A stretch of DNA of 64,000 bases from Xanthomonas sp. SI (GTDB taxonomy: Bacteria > Pseudomonadota > Gammaproteobacteria > Xanthomonadales > Xanthomonadaceae). Position 1 is the first letter of the stretch. Every line of letters begins with the position of its first letter. Of this stretch, positions 18,440-27,765 are shown piece by piece. Below the pieces are notes generated by a model. It was not told the DNA's origin and made no database searches. It saw only the letters and a list, made by a program, of their open reading frames with translations. The DNA is taken from NCBI RefSeq assembly GCF_014236855.1, contig NZ_CP051261.1:1364001-1428000 (forward strand), given 5' to 3'. A program made the translations under genes and the position numbers.

Positions 18440-18501
18440 CTGATAGCCGCCAGGACACGCCTTTGCTCGGCGAATCCCGAATCCCGAATCCCGAATCCCG
18501 G
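18396..18501. repeat. Heptad hairpin element 4, shared by ruvB and ybgC coding sequence
   Basis: The left arm 18396-18427 (five GGG tracts) encodes the RuvB tail; the right arm 18472-18501 (CGAATCC heptads) encodes residues 13-22 of YbgC. The loop (about 44 bases) holds the ruvB stop and the ybgC TTG start. Confidence 0.9.
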
Positions 18502-18936
18502 CAGCTATTCAGTTGGCCGACACGCATCTACTGGGAAGATACCGACGCCGGTGGCGTGGTCTACCATGCACGCTACGTCGCCTTTCTGGAGCGGGCGCGC
18601 ACGGAGTGGCTACGCGCGCTGGGCTACGGACAGGAACGCCTGCGCCTGCAGCACGATCTGGTGTTCGCGGTGCGCGCGATGCAGCTCGACTTCCTGCGCC
18701 CGGCCCACCTGGACGATACGCTGCAGGTCGGCGTCGCGCTGACCCAGTGCAAGCGCGCCAGCCTGCTGTTCGCGCAGTCGATCCATCGCGACGGCGAGCT
18801 GCTGTTGCGCGCGCAGGTGAAGGTGGCGGCGCTGGGCGCCGGCAATTTCCGCCCGCGCGGCATGGACGACGCGTTGTACGACATTTTGAAAGCTCTCGAA
18901 ATCACTGAAGCAGCATTACTGAGGAACGACGGATGA
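18436..18936 (+). CDS. ybgC: YbgC acyl-CoA thioesterase of the Tol-Pal cluster
   Basis: A 166-residue hot-dog-fold thioesterase of the 4-hydroxybenzoyl-CoA family, found at the head of tol-pal operons and linked to phospholipid metabolism at the membrane. The core begins [26 protein letters not shown], with the catalytic Asp in EDTDAGG, and ends at the normal position. The first 25 residues are unusual: only TTG codons (18436, 18463) are available, both upstream of a heptad-repeat arm, so [10 protein letters not shown] is part of the protein whichever is used. The TTG at 18436 overlaps the ruvB stop. The stop overlaps the tolQ ATG (ATGA). Confidence 0.92.
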   Translation: MTDSRQDTPLLGESRIPNPESRQLFSWPTRIYWEDTDAGGVVYHARYVAFLERARTEWLRALGYGQERLRLQHDLVFAVRAMQLDFLRPAHLDDTLQVGVALTQCKRASLLFAQSIHRDGELLLRAQVKVAALGAGNFRPRGMDDALYDILKALEITEAALLRNDG

Positions 18937-19709
18937 TCGCATTGCTCCTGGCCCTGCAGGACACGGTGGCGGAGGCGCTACCGCAGGACGTGACCCAGAC
19001 CGCCGCGCAGGCCGTCGCCAGCACCGCCGCCCATGGCGGCATCAACTACCTGGATCTGCTGATCAAGGCCAGCCTGCCGGTCAAGGTGATCGTGCTGTTG
19101 CTGCTGCTCGGCTCGCTGATCAGCTGGGTGATCATTTTCCGCAAGGCGCGGGTGTTCAAGCAGGCCAACCGCGACGCGGACGACTTCGAGAACCGCTTCT
19201 GGTCCGGCACCGACCTGACCAAGCTCTACGCCGGGGCGGCCGACCGCAACCGCGTGGTCGGCGGACTTGAGGCGATCTTCGAGGCCGGTTTCCGCGAATT
19301 CACCCGCCTGCGCGACAAGCGCAAGCTCGACGCGCGCATCCAGCTGGAAGGCGCGCAGCGGGCGATGCGCGCCACCTATGCGCGCGAAGTGGACCGCCTG
19401 GAGCGCAACCTGGAACTGCTCGCCAACATCGGTTCCACCGCGCCGTACGTCGGCCTGGTCGGCACCGTGTTCGGCATCATGGTGACCATGCACGACATGC
19501 TCAACAGCGGCCAGCAGGCGGGCATCGCCGCGGTCGCGCCGGGCATTTCCGAGGCGCTGTTCGCCACCGCCATCGGCCTGTTCGTGGCGATCCCGGCAGT
19601 GTGGGCGTACAACCGCTTCACTACCCGGGTCGAGCGGATGGCGGTGCGCTTCGAGACCTTCTCCGAAGAGTTCAGCTCCATCCTGCAGCGCCAGGCCAGC
19701 GGCGACTGA
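18933..19709 (+). CDS. tolQ: Tol-Pal inner membrane proton channel subunit TolQ
   Basis: A 258-residue ExbB/MotA-type protein. With TolR it forms the proton channel that energises TolA. The first transmembrane helix lies around residues 47-68 (VKVIVLLLLLGSLISWVIIF), followed by a cytoplasmic loop. Two more helices contain the conserved NIGSTAPYVGLVGTVFGIM and EALFATAIGLFVAIPAVWAYN, including the Thr that lines the channel. The length is slightly above E. coli TolQ because of a periplasmic N-terminus of about 45 residues. The ATG overlaps the ybgC stop by 4 bases. It is the first membrane gene of the operon tolQRA. Confidence 0.97.
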   Translation: MIALLLALQDTVAEALPQDVTQTAAQAVASTAAHGGINYLDLLIKASLPVKVIVLLLLLGSLISWVIIFRKARVFKQANRDADDFENRFWSGTDLTKLYAGAADRNRVVGGLEAIFEAGFREFTRLRDKRKLDARIQLEGAQRAMRATYAREVDRLERNLELLANIGSTAPYVGLVGTVFGIMVTMHDMLNSGQQAGIAAVAPGISEALFATAIGLFVAIPAVWAYNRFTTRVERMAVRFETFSEEFSSILQRQASGD

Positions 19710-19749
19710 GCGCCGCCGCGCGCTCCGCCCACGACCCCAGGATTCCCGC

Positions 19750-20176
<427 letters not shown>

Positions 20177-20187
<11 letters not shown>

Positions 20188-21178
20188 AGCCGATTCCCGA
20201 CCGCCCCGCGAACAGGACAGCGACCAGGGCCTGATCGTCGGCGTGCTCCTCGCGCTGGCCGTGCACGTGCTGCTCGGGCTGCTGTTCTTCCTTGCCTGGT
20301 GGTGGTCGCCGGTGCGCGAGGTGGAGCCGGCGGCCGGGTCGCCGATGGTCGAGGCCTCGCTTGTGGTCTCGGCCGCCGACGTGCGTTCGGCGCAGAAGGC
20401 GGTGCAGGACGCGCCCAAGCCCTTGCCCGAGCCGCTGCCCGAACCGGTCAAGGACGTCGCCGAGGACGACACCGTGCCGCCGCCGCAACCGGTGCCCGTG
20501 CCCAAGCCGCAGCAGGCGCCGACCGAGCAGCAGCAGAAAGCGCAGGACTTCATCCCGGTGCCGGACAAGGTCGACCAGGACCGCGCCAGCCGCACCGCGA
20601 TCTCGCAGGAAAAGGAGAAGCAGGAGCAGGAAGCCAAGCGCCGCCAGGAGCAGATCGACCTGACCGAGCAGAAGCGCCAGCAGGAGGCCGAGCAGAAGCA
20701 GCGCCTGGCCGCGCAGCAGGAAGAGGAGCGGCAGAAGAAGATCGCCGACATCCGCAAGCAGCGCGAGCAGGCCGACCGCGAAGCCAAGCTGGCCGAGCAG
20801 AAGCTGCGCCAGCTGGCCGACGTGCGCGCCAAGCAGGCCTCGGCCACCGCCGCGTCCACGCCGCAGGCCGCGCCCGGTCAGAACGGGACCAATACCGATC
20901 TGTCGGCCAAGTACGCCGCGGCGATCCAGCAGGCCGTGCTGAGCCAGTGGGTGCGCCCGGATTCGGTGCCGCTGGGGCAGAAGTGCAAGATCGCGATCAA
21001 GCAGATCGTCGGCGGGCAGGTGATCGAGGCCAAGGTCAGCCCCGACTGTCCCTACGACGAAGCGGGCCGACGCTCGATCGAGGCCGCGGTGCTGCGAGCG
21101 CAGCCGCTGCCGTACCGGGGCTTCGAATCGGTGTTCGCGCGCGACCTGACCTTCAACTTCACTGCGCAGGATCGCTGA
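20177..21178 (+). CDS. tolA: Tol-Pal periplasm-spanning protein TolA
   Basis: A 333-residue protein that links TolQR in the inner membrane to TolB and Pal at the outer membrane. A hydrophilic start is followed by one transmembrane helix (about residues 16-38, with the family SHLH-like histidine in ALAVHVLLG). A Pro-rich stretch leads to a long charged coiled coil of Glu/Gln/Lys/Arg/Ala (about 125-225). The globular C-terminal TolA domain starts near SAKYAAAIQQAVLSQWVRP and contains two cysteines (GQKCKIAI and SPDCPYDEA). The length is shorter than in E. coli, mainly in the helical stalk. The start overlaps tolR. Confidence 0.95.
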
Positions 21179-21183
21179 GAAGC

Positions 21184-21216
21184 CGGGATTAGGGATTCGG
21201 GATTGGGGATTCGGGA
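21184..21216 (+). repeat. Heptad half-element 5 (left arm only) after tolA
   Basis: Five GGGATTN units lie 6 bases after the tolA stop; no CCAATCC arm follows before tolB. It could be a truncated element. The remaining sequence to 21414 must carry any tolB promoter; GATAAT at 21303-21308 is a -10 candidate. Confidence 0.8.
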
Positions 21217-21414
21217 TGCGTACGCCCCCTGTCCCGGGTCCAAAAAGCCCGCGTCCGGGCCTGGCGAGGCCCGGGAACTCCCCGGGCGGCGGTGCGATAG
21301 GCGATAATCCGCGCTTCCTGCCATCGGCTTCACATCTCGATGGTTCATGATTGCGAATACGTTCACCCGCGCATTGCTATCTCTTGCGCCTTCCCGAGTA
21401 CCGCTGAGCGACCC

Positions 21415-22734
21415 ATGAAGAAACTGCCGCGCTGGCTTGCCGTCCTGACTGCCCTGTTGCTCCCCTTGGCCGCGTCCGCGCAGGACAAGGGCCTGGAAAT
21501 CGACATCGTCGGCGGCAACGCGTCGGCGACCCCGATCACCGTCGTGCCGATGCCCTACCAGGGTTCGGCCGCCGCACCGTCCACCGACGTGTCCGCGGTG
21601 GTCCGCGCCGACCTGGACCGTTCCGGCCAGTTCCGCAACCTGCCCGAGGCGCAGATCGTCGAGCGCCCGACCCGCGGCAGCGAAGTGCAGTACGCCACCT
21701 GGCGCGCGCTGAAGCAGGATTACCTGGTCGCCGGCCGGGTGATGGATGCCGGCGAGGGCACCTACCGGGTCGAGTACGAACTGTTCAACGTGGCCAAGGG
21801 CGAGCGCATGCTCGGCCTGGCGATGACCGCGCGCGCCAGCGCGATGCGCGACGTGGCGCACCAGATGGCCGATGCGATCTACGAGAAGATCACCGGCGTG
21901 CGCGGCGCGTTCTGGACCCGCATCGCCTACGTCACCGCCAGCGGCAAGGGCGGCGCCATGCGCTATGCGCTGATGGTCGCCGACTCCGACGGCTACAACC
22001 CGCAGACCATCGTGCGCTCGGCCGAACCGCTGCTGTCGCCGAACTGGAGCCCGGACGGCAAGAAGCTGGCCTACGTGAGCTTCGAGCGCGGCAACTCCTC
22101 GATCTACCTGCAGGACATCTCCACCGGCGCCCGCCAGTTGGTGTCCAGCTTCCGTGGCATCAACGGCGCGCCCTCGTTCTCGCCGGACGGCCGCAAGCTG
22201 GCCCTGGCGCTGTCGCGCAGCGGCAACCCGGAGATCTACGTGATGGACCTGGGCAGCAAGCAGCTGACCCAGCTGACCAACCACTTCGGCATCGACACCG
22301 AGCCGACCTGGGCGCCGGACGGCAGCAGCATCTACTTCACCTCCGATCGCGGCGGCCGGCCGCAGATCTACCAGGTAGCGGCGACCGGCGGCAGCGCCAA
22401 CCGCGTGACCTTCCAGGGCAACTACAACGCCACCGCCAGCGTGTCCTTCGACGGCAACAAGATCGCCGTCGCCCAGGGCAGCGGCAACACCTACAAGATC
22501 GCGATGATGGACCGCAGCCTGGGTTCGCCGCGCTGGAGCACATTGTCTACGGGGTCGCTGGACGAATCGCCGAGCTTCGCCCCGAACGCCAGCATGGTCC
22601 TGTACGCCGCCCGCGAAGGCGGGCGAGGGGTGCTTTACGCGGTCTCGGCCGATGCCCGCGTGCGCCAGCGCCTGGTCCTGGCCGACGGCGATGTGCGCGA
22701 GCCGTCGTGGTCGCCGTATCGGACTGCGCGTTGA
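21415..22734 (+). CDS. tolB: Tol-Pal periplasmic protein TolB
   Basis: A 439-residue periplasmic beta-propeller that binds Pal and TolA. The ATG at 21415 gives a signal peptide (MKKLPRWLAVLTALLLPLAASAQ) cleaved near residue 22; the frame is open further upstream but without a signal. The N-terminal domain (to about 165) precedes the six-bladed WD-like propeller, seen as repeats of SPNWSPDGKKLAYVS, PSFSPDGRKLALALS, PTWAPDGSSIYFTSDRGG and similar. The protein ends EPSWSPYRTAR, as expected. About 236 bases, including a heptad half-element, separate it from tolA, so it may have its own promoter. Confidence 0.97.
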   Translation: MKKLPRWLAVLTALLLPLAASAQDKGLEIDIVGGNASATPITVVPMPYQGSAAAPSTDVSAVVRADLDRSGQFRNLPEAQIVERPTRGSEVQYATWRALKQDYLVAGRVMDAGEGTYRVEYELFNVAKGERMLGLAMTARASAMRDVAHQMADAIYEKITGVRGAFWTRIAYVTASGKGGAMRYALMVADSDGYNPQTIVRSAEPLLSPNWSPDGKKLAYVSFERGNSSIYLQDISTGARQLVSSFRGINGAPSFSPDGRKLALALSRSGNPEIYVMDLGSKQLTQLTNHFGIDTEPTWAPDGSSIYFTSDRGGRPQIYQVAATGGSANRVTFQGNYNATASVSFDGNKIAVAQGSGNTYKIAMMDRSLGSPRWSTLSTGSLDESPSFAPNASMVLYAAREGGRGVLYAVSADARVRQRLVLADGDVREPSWSPYRTAR

Positions 22735-22759
22735 CACGTAAGTTTGATGTTAATATTTC
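22731..22759 (+). promoter_or_regulatory. Probable promoter of pal-cpoB
   Basis: A perfect -35 TTGACA (22731-22736) overlaps the tolB stop. A -10 of TATTTC (22754-22759) is 17 bases away; TAATAT at 22751-22756 is closer to consensus but only 14 bases away. The AT-rich stretch stands out in this GC-rich DNA, and pal is usually strongly expressed. Confidence 0.6.
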
Positions 22760-22805
22760 GCTGCGTTGAACCCCCTTTCGGCTCAGGAGCCATATAGGTA
22801 TCCCC

Positions 22806-23324
22806 ATGAACAAGACCACCCGCGTACTGCTTGTTTCGCTGTTGTCCGTTGCAGCTCTGGCCGGCTGCTCCAAGAAGGTCAAGGAAGTTCCCCAGACCGA
22901 CACCACCGGCACCACCGGTTCCACCACCCCGACCGGCCCGTCGACCTCCGGCCTGTACGGCCCGGGCGATCTGGATACCGATGCTTGCCTGCGCCAGCGC
23001 GTGGTCTACTTCGATCTGGACCAGGACTCGCTGAAGCCGGAGTTCCAGGCGATCATGGCCTGCCACGCGAAGTACCTGCGTGACCGTCCGTCCTCGCGCA
23101 TCACCCTGCAGGGCAATGCCGACGAGCGCGGTTCGCGCGAGTACAACATGGGCCTGGGCGAGCGTCGTGGCAACGCCGTGTCTTCGGCGCTGCAGGCTGC
23201 CGGCGGTTCGGCTGCGCAGCTGACCGTGGTCAGCTACGGCGAAGAGCGTCCGGTGTGCACCGAGTCGGGCGAGTCCTGCTGGTCGCAGAACCGCCGCGTC
23301 GAGATCGTGTACACGGCTCAGTAA
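22806..23324 (+). CDS. pal: Peptidoglycan-associated lipoprotein Pal
   Basis: A 172-residue outer-membrane lipoprotein that anchors the Tol system to peptidoglycan. Residues 1-20 are a lipoprotein signal ending LAGC, with Cys21 lipidated and a Lys-rich start to the mature part. A Thr/Pro/Gly linker follows. The OmpA-like domain begins VVYFDLDQDSLKPEFQ and has the peptidoglycan-binding segment TLQGNADERGSREYNMGLGERR. It ends NRRVEIVYTAQ. It sits 71 bases after tolB behind a probable promoter and 3 bases before cpoB. Confidence 0.98.
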   Translation: MNKTTRVLLVSLLSVAALAGCSKKVKEVPQTDTTGTTGSTTPTGPSTSGLYGPGDLDTDACLRQRVVYFDLDQDSLKPEFQAIMACHAKYLRDRPSSRITLQGNADERGSREYNMGLGERRGNAVSSALQAAGGSAAQLTVVSYGEERPVCTESGESCWSQNRRVEIVYTAQ

Positions 23325-23327
23325 TAG

Positions 23328-24140
23328 ATGCGTATCGGTGTCCTCACATCGATGATCGTCGCGGCGGCCCTGGTGGCCGCCGCGCCGGCTCATGCGCAGC
23401 GCGCAAGTCTTGCCGATCGCGTCTCCGCGCTCGAGCAGCAGGCAATGAACACCCAGGGCAACACCGACATGCTGAACCAGCTCAACCAGCTGCGGACGCA
23501 GGTGCAGTCGCTGGAAGCCACGATCGAGCAGTTGCAGCACGATAACGAACAACTCAAGCAGCGCGCCAAGGACCAGTACCTGGACCTGGACGGTCGCCTG
23601 AACCGGATCGAGGGTGGCGCGACGCCGCCGTTGCCGCCGGCTGGGGCTGCCGCACCCGCCGCTTCCGCACCCGCTGCCAAGCCGGCTGCCGCCGTTTCCG
23701 AACGGCCGCCGTCGGTGCATGGCGACGCCGGCACGCTCGCCGCCAGCGGCGACGAGCGCACCAGCTACAACGTCGCCTTCGATGCGCTGAAGGCCGGCAA
23801 GTACGCCGACTCGGCGAATCTGTTCCAGAGCTTTCTCGAGCTGTACCCGAACGGCGTCTACGCCCCCAATGCCTTGTACTGGCTGGGCGAGAGTTATTAC
23901 GCCACCAAGAATTTCCCGCTGGCCGAGGCGCAGTTCCGCGACCTGATCGGCCGCTACCCGACCCACGACAAGGCCTCCGGCGCCCTGCTCAAGCTGGGCC
24001 TGTCCCAGTACGGCGAAGGCCGCGCCCAGGATGCCGAGCAGACCCTGCAGCAGGTGATCAGCCAGTATCCGGGATCGGATGCCGCGCGCACCGCGCAGGA
24101 CCGCCTGCAGTCGATCCGCATCGGCCAGCAGTTGCGCTGA
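23328..24140 (+). CDS. cpoB: Cell division coordinator CpoB (YbgF)
   Basis: A 270-residue periplasmic protein that coordinates PBP1b activity with Tol-driven outer-membrane constriction in E. coli. A signal peptide (cleavage near HAQR, about residue 24) precedes an N-terminal coiled coil (LADRVSALEQQ to LNRIEGG) that trimerises the protein. A Pro/Ala linker and C-terminal TPR repeats follow (SYNVAFDALKAGKYADSANL, PNALYWLGESYYATKNFPLA, SGALLKLGLSQYGEGRAQDA). It starts 3 bases after pal, the conserved end of the Tol-Pal operon. Its E. coli partner PBP1b is encoded elsewhere in this window (mrcB). Confidence 0.94.
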   Translation: MRIGVLTSMIVAAALVAAAPAHAQRASLADRVSALEQQAMNTQGNTDMLNQLNQLRTQVQSLEATIEQLQHDNEQLKQRAKDQYLDLDGRLNRIEGGATPPLPPAGAAAPAASAPAAKPAAAVSERPPSVHGDAGTLAASGDERTSYNVAFDALKAGKYADSANLFQSFLELYPNGVYAPNALYWLGESYYATKNFPLAEAQFRDLIGRYPTHDKASGALLKLGLSQYGEGRAQDAEQTLQQVISQYPGSDAARTAQDRLQSIRIGQQLR

Positions 24141-24186
24141 GCCCCCGAACGCTGCCGCCATCGTCGCGGGGGCATACTTTCCCGCC

Positions 24187-24864
24187 ATGGCCGCCGTTCC
24201 CAGCGATATCGTACAAAGCCCGCTGCCGCGCCTGAAGCTGACGGAGATCTTCCTGTCGCTGCAGGGCGAGGCCGAGAGCGCCGGCTGGCCGACCGTGTTC
24301 GTGCGCCTGACCGGCTGCCCGCTGCGCTGCAGTTATTGCGACACGGCCTACGCCTTCCACGGCGGGCAGTGGTGGGACATCGACGCGATCCTGGCCGAAG
24401 TGGCGCGCCATGGCGTGCGCCATGTTTGCGTGACCGGCGGCGAGCCGCTGGCGCAGAAGCGCTGCCTGCGCCTGCTCGAGCAACTGTGCGACGCCGGCTA
24501 CGACGTATCGTTGGAAACATCCGGCGCGCTGGACATCGCCGAAGTGGACCCGCGCGTATCGCGGGTGCTCGACATCAAGACCCCGGCCTCGCAGGAAGCG
24601 CATCGCAACCGCTGGGAGAACCTGCCGCTGCTGACCGCCCACGACCAGATCAAGTTCGTGCTGTGCGGCCGCGCCGACTACGACTGGGCGCGCGCGATCG
24701 TCGCCGAACACCGCCTGCACGAACGCTGCACCGTGTGGTTCTCGCCGAGCAAGAGCGAACTGGCGCCGCGCGACCTGGCCGACTGGATCGTCGCCGACCG
24801 CCTGCCGGTGCGCTTCCAGATGCAGCTGCACAAGCTGCTGTGGAACGACGAGCCGGGCCGGTAA
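24187..24864 (+). CDS. queE: 7-carboxy-7-deazaguanine synthase QueE
   Basis: A 225-residue radical-SAM enzyme that converts 6-carboxytetrahydropterin to 7-carboxy-7-deazaguanine in the queuosine pathway. The substrate-binding start [27 protein letters not shown] leads into the cluster motif [14 protein letters not shown], a CX3CX2C that binds the 4Fe-4[11 protein letters not shown] provides the SAM-binding GGE. The ATG at 24187 precedes the conserved region by about 15 residues. It lies between cpoB and queC, the common tol-pal-queE-queC arrangement of this group. QueC, the next enzyme, is 115 bases downstream behind a heptad hairpin. Confidence 0.96.
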   Translation: MAAVPSDIVQSPLPRLKLTEIFLSLQGEAESAGWPTVFVRLTGCPLRCSYCDTAYAFHGGQWWDIDAILAEVARHGVRHVCVTGGEPLAQKRCLRLLEQLCDAGYDVSLETSGALDIAEVDPRVSRVLDIKTPASQEAHRNRWENLPLLTAHDQIKFVLCGRADYDWARAIVAEHRLHERCTVWFSPSKSELAPRDLADWIVADRLPVRFQMQLHKLLWNDEPGR

Positions 24865-24870
24865 GAAGCC

Positions 24871-24972
24871 GGGATTGGGCATTCGGGATTGGGGATTCGC
24901 AGAAGCCCTCGCCGACGTCCGATCGCGTGCTGTAGCTTTTGCAAATCCCCAATCTCCAATCCCAAATCCCGG
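24871..24972. repeat. Heptad hairpin element 6, between queE and queC
   Basis: The left arm 24871-24899 (four GGG tracts) and the right arm 24943-24971 flank a 43-base loop starting AGAAGC. The element begins 7 bases after the queE stop and ends about 7 bases before the queC ATG. Confidence 0.88.
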
Positions 24973-24979
24973 CCCTCCA

Positions 24980-25645
24980 ATGAAAAACGCCGTCGTCCTA
25001 CTCTCAGGTGGCATGGATTCCGCCGTCGTCGTCGCCATCGCCCGCGAGCAGGGCTATGCCGTGCATGCGCTGAGCGTCAGCTATGGGCAGCGGCATACCT
25101 CCGAACTGGACGCGGCCACGCGCGTGGCCGCCGCGCTCGGTGCGGTGGCGCACAAGACCGTCAACGTCGACCTGCGCAGCATCGGCGGCTCCGCGTTGAC
25201 CGACGACATCGATGTGCCGGACGCGGGCGGCGAGGGCATCCCGATCACCTACGTGCCGGCGCGCAACACCATCATGCTGTCGGTGGCGCTGGGCTGGGCC
25301 GAGGTGCTGGGCGCGGCGGACATCTTCTGCGGCGTCAACGCGGTGGACTATTCCGGTTACCCCGACTGCCGTCCCGAGTTCATCGACGCGTTCCAGACCC
25401 TGGCCAACCTGGCGACCAAGGCCGGCGTGGAAGGTGCCGGGCTGCGCGTGCACGCGCCGCTGCAGCGCATGAGCAAGGCCGACATCGTGCGCGAAGGCGA
25501 ACGCCTGGGCGTGGATTTCGGCCTCACCGTGTCCTGCTACCGCGCCGATGCCGACGGCCGCGCCTGCGGCCACTGCGACGCCTGCCGCCTGCGCGCCGCC
25601 GGCTTCGCCGATGCCGGCGTGGCCGACCCGACCCGCTACGCCTGA
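24980..25645 (+). CDS. queC: 7-cyano-7-deazaguanine synthase QueC
   Basis: A 221-residue PP-loop ATPase that makes preQ0 from 7-carboxy-7-deazaguanine, ammonia and ATP. The start [17 protein letters not shown] contains the SGGxDS loop. The core follows with [11 protein letters not shown] and the [17 protein letters not shown] segment. Near the C-terminus the zinc site [20 protein letters not shown] gives the four cysteines. Length is normal. The ATG at 24980 follows the right arm of a heptad hairpin by only a few bases, with no Shine-Dalgarno sequence. It precedes the tRNA-Lys gene, though queuosine itself modifies Asp, Asn, His and Tyr tRNAs. Confidence 0.97.
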   Translation: MKNAVVLLSGGMDSAVVVAIAREQGYAVHALSVSYGQRHTSELDAATRVAAALGAVAHKTVNVDLRSIGGSALTDDIDVPDAGGEGIPITYVPARNTIMLSVALGWAEVLGAADIFCGVNAVDYSGYPDCRPEFIDAFQTLANLATKAGVEGAGLRVHAPLQRMSKADIVREGERLGVDFGLTVSCYRADADGRACGHCDACRLRAAGFADAGVADPTRYA

Positions 25646-25669
25646 TTTCGCGTTGACGCGGGGCTGGGG

Positions 25670-25699
25670 TAGAATACGCACCCCGGCGCAAGGCCGGGG
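25670..25699 (+). promoter_or_regulatory. tRNA-Lys leader: -10-like TAGAAT and a leader hairpin
   Basis: TAGAAT (25670-25675) could be a -10 element. It is followed by CCCCGGC/GCCGGGG (25681-25699) with a GCAAG loop, nine bases before the mature tRNA. No well-spaced -35 was found. Confidence 0.35.
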
Positions 25700-25708
25700 C
25701 ATTGTTTT

Positions 25709-25784
25709 GGGCCGTTAGCTCAGTCGGTAGAGCAGAAGACTTTTAATCTTTTGGTCGATGGTTCGAATCCATCACGGCCCACCA
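25709..25784 (+). tRNA. tRNA-Lys (anticodon UUU)
   Basis: The 76-base sequence folds as a complete cloverleaf: acceptor stem GGGCCGU with ACGGCCC, D arm GCTC/GAGC, and anticodon loop CTTTTAA with anticodon TTT. The T arm is GATGG/CCATC with TTCGAAT, and the encoded end is ACCA, so the CCA tail is genomic. It follows queC on the same strand. The next 250 bases to argP (25785-26037) show no gene I can support. Confidence 0.97.
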
Positions 25785-26037
25785 ATTCGATCAGCGATTC
25801 AAGCATCGTCTTCGCTGGTTTCGCCACAGCCTCCTGAATCACGCCTGAGAACGCTCGCAGTGAACGGGAACGCGGAACTTTGGTTGCCGCAGTGAGTGCG
25901 GCGCCGTGATACGTCGAATGAATCCGCAGGCAGCTTTCGTAGTCGAAGCTTCTTTGCCGTGAACCTGGGTGCCTGACCGCAAGTCACTGTGCGAAGTGCT
26001 TCGGTCGCGACAAGCGCAGCAACTGAGCACGCTCGGT

Positions 26038-26946
26038 TCAAACGCGTTGCCGGCCACCCTGCATGCCGCGCGCCGCCGTGCGCAGCGCCTGTCCGATGTG
26101 CTGCAGCACGCTTGAGCGCACCGCCGCGTGCTGCCAATACAGCGGCACGTCGAGCCAGCGCTGCGGATCGATGACGACGATCCGCTTCTCGCGTAATCCG
26201 GACGTGAGCATCTGCTCGGGAGCGAGGCACCATCCGAGGCCGCGCGCGGCGGCTTCGACGAAGCCGGTCGAGGTCGGCAGGTAGTGGATGGGCGGGCTCA
26301 GGCGGGTGCGGGTGATGCGCCGCACGAAGCGGGCCTGCAGCGCATCCTTGCGGTTGAACACCATCATCGGTGCCTGTGCCAGCGCCGCCGCTGTGAATCC
26401 TGCGGCGAAGTGGCGCGCGACGAACGCCGGCGAGGCGATCGCGTGGTAGCGCATGCTGCCCAGGGCATGCACGTTGCAGCCCTGCAGCGGCTTGCTCGCG
26501 GAGGTGACCGCGCCGAGCACGGTGCCGTTGCGCAGCAGCTCCAGCGTGTGGTCCTGGTCGTCCACGTGCACGTCGAACAGGAAACCGTGCGCGTCGTGCA
26601 GGGCCGACAGCGCGGCGAGAAACCAGGTCTGCAGCGAGTCGTCGTTGACCGCGATCGCGATGCTGCGCGCGGGTCCGGCGTCGGCCGCACTCGGCCGGAA
26701 ATCGGCCATCGCCTCGGCCTCCAGCGCCTGCATCGGCCGCACCCGGCGCAGCAGCGCTTCGCCTGCGGGCGTCGGCCGGCAGGGTGACTGGCGCACCACA
26801 AGCACCTGCCCGAGGCGGTCCTCGAGCGCCTTGATCCGTTGCGAGACCGCCGACGGCGTCAGCGACAGCCGGCGCGCGGCCGCCTCGAAGCTGCCTTCGT
26901 CGAGCACGGCGGCGAAGGCAGACAATTGCGGATGAAGCAGGTCCAT
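26038..26946 (-). CDS. argP: LysR-family regulator ArgP/LysG
   Basis: A 302-residue LysR-type activator, the usual size. The N-terminal helix-turn-helix reads LSAFAAVLDEGSFEAAARRLSLTPSAVSQRIKALEDRLG (in parts), very close to E. coli ArgP, and a type 2 periplasmic-binding effector domain fills the rest (from about residue 90). ArgP senses lysine and arginine and activates the amino-acid exporter gene argO/lysE. Here the divergent neighbour across 102 bases is exactly such an exporter, so the pair is a classical regulator-target unit. The AT-rich stretch 26960-27000 probably holds both promoters and the operator. Confidence 0.93.
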   Translation of the reverse strand: MDLLHPQLSAFAAVLDEGSFEAAARRLSLTPSAVSQRIKALEDRLGQVLVVRQSPCRPTPAGEALLRRVRPMQALEAEAMADFRPSAADAGPARSIAIAVNDDSLQTWFLAALSALHDAHGFLFDVHVDDQDHTLELLRNGTVLGAVTSASKPLQGCNVHALGSMRYHAIASPAFVARHFAAGFTAAALAQAPMMVFNRKDALQARFVRRITRTRLSPPIHYLPTSTGFVEAAARGLGWCLAPEQMLTSGLREKRIVVIDPQRWLDVPLYWQHAAVRSSVLQHIGQALRTAARGMQGGRQRV

Positions 26947-27048
26947 GCATCCAGCCGGTTAGAATTTCTTCATAGCCTACAGAATATTTAGTTTGGCTAA
27001 TCACCCTGCCCAGGCCAGCATGCGCTTCCCGCAGTCCTGGCCATCCTC

Positions 27049-27666
27049 ATGATTCTCGAAGCATCGCTTGCCGGCTTCATCGCCGGTGCCGGCTTGATCG
27101 TCGCGATCGGCGCGCAGAACGCGTTCGTGCTGCGCCAGGGCTTGCAGCGGCAGCATGTGGGCATGGTGGTGGCGGTCTGCGCCTTCGGGGATATCGCCTT
27201 GATCGTGCTTGGGGTCGCCGGCATCGGTGCGCTGGTGCAGCAATGGCCCGCACTGCTGCAGCTGCTGCGCTACGCAGGCGCGGCCTTCCTCGGCGTCTAC
27301 GGCCTGAAGGCGGCGCGACGCGCCTGGCGCGGTGCCGGTGCATTGAAGGCGCAGGGCGAGGTGCCGGCGAGCTGGCGCCGTGTGTTGCTGACCTGCCTGG
27401 CTTTTACCTTTCTCAATCCGCACGTGTACCTCGACACGATGGTCCTGCTCGGCAGCCTGTCCACCCGCTATCCGGGCGCGCTGCGCTGGGCGTTCGCGTG
27501 CGGCGCCTGCCTGGCGAGCGTGGCCTGGTTCTGCAGCCTGGGCTATGGCGCGCGATTGCTGCAGCCGCTGTTCCGCAAGCCCGGCGCATGGCGGGTGTTG
27601 GACGCCTGCATCGCGGTGTTCATGCTGGTGCTCTGCCTATTGCTGCTGCTGCGACCGCTCGGCTGA
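27049..27666 (+). CDS. lysE: LysE/ArgO-family basic amino acid exporter
   Basis: A 205-residue inner-membrane protein with about six hydrophobic helices. It begins with the family-typical GFIAGAGLIVAIGAQNAFVLRQGL (about residues 9-32). It also carries the conserved CAFGDIALIVLGVAG and the central TFLNPHVYLDTMVLLGS motif. The family exports lysine and arginine to prevent toxic accumulation, for example during peptide catabolism. Divergent argP next door supports induction by basic amino acids. The ATG at 27049 starts the first helix after four residues. Which of lysine or arginine is preferred cannot be told from sequence. Confidence 0.93.
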   Translation: MILEASLAGFIAGAGLIVAIGAQNAFVLRQGLQRQHVGMVVAVCAFGDIALIVLGVAGIGALVQQWPALLQLLRYAGAAFLGVYGLKAARRAWRGAGALKAQGEVPASWRRVLLTCLAFTFLNPHVYLDTMVLLGSLSTRYPGALRWAFACGACLASVAWFCSLGYGARLLQPLFRKPGAWRVLDACIAVFMLVLCLLLLLRPLG

Positions 27667-27765
27667 CGCGCTCGGCCGCAATGCGAAGTACTGCAACGGC
27701 ACGCGCCGGGTGCGGTTACGCCAGCGGCAAGCAGCTGCAAGCGAAGCGCCGGCCCCGCGTGGCCG

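Noticed and set aside
25785..26037. A 72-codon - strand frame (25839-26057) after tRNA-Lys.
   Set aside because: No Shine-Dalgarno sequence, no family and overlap with argP. I could not support it as a gene.
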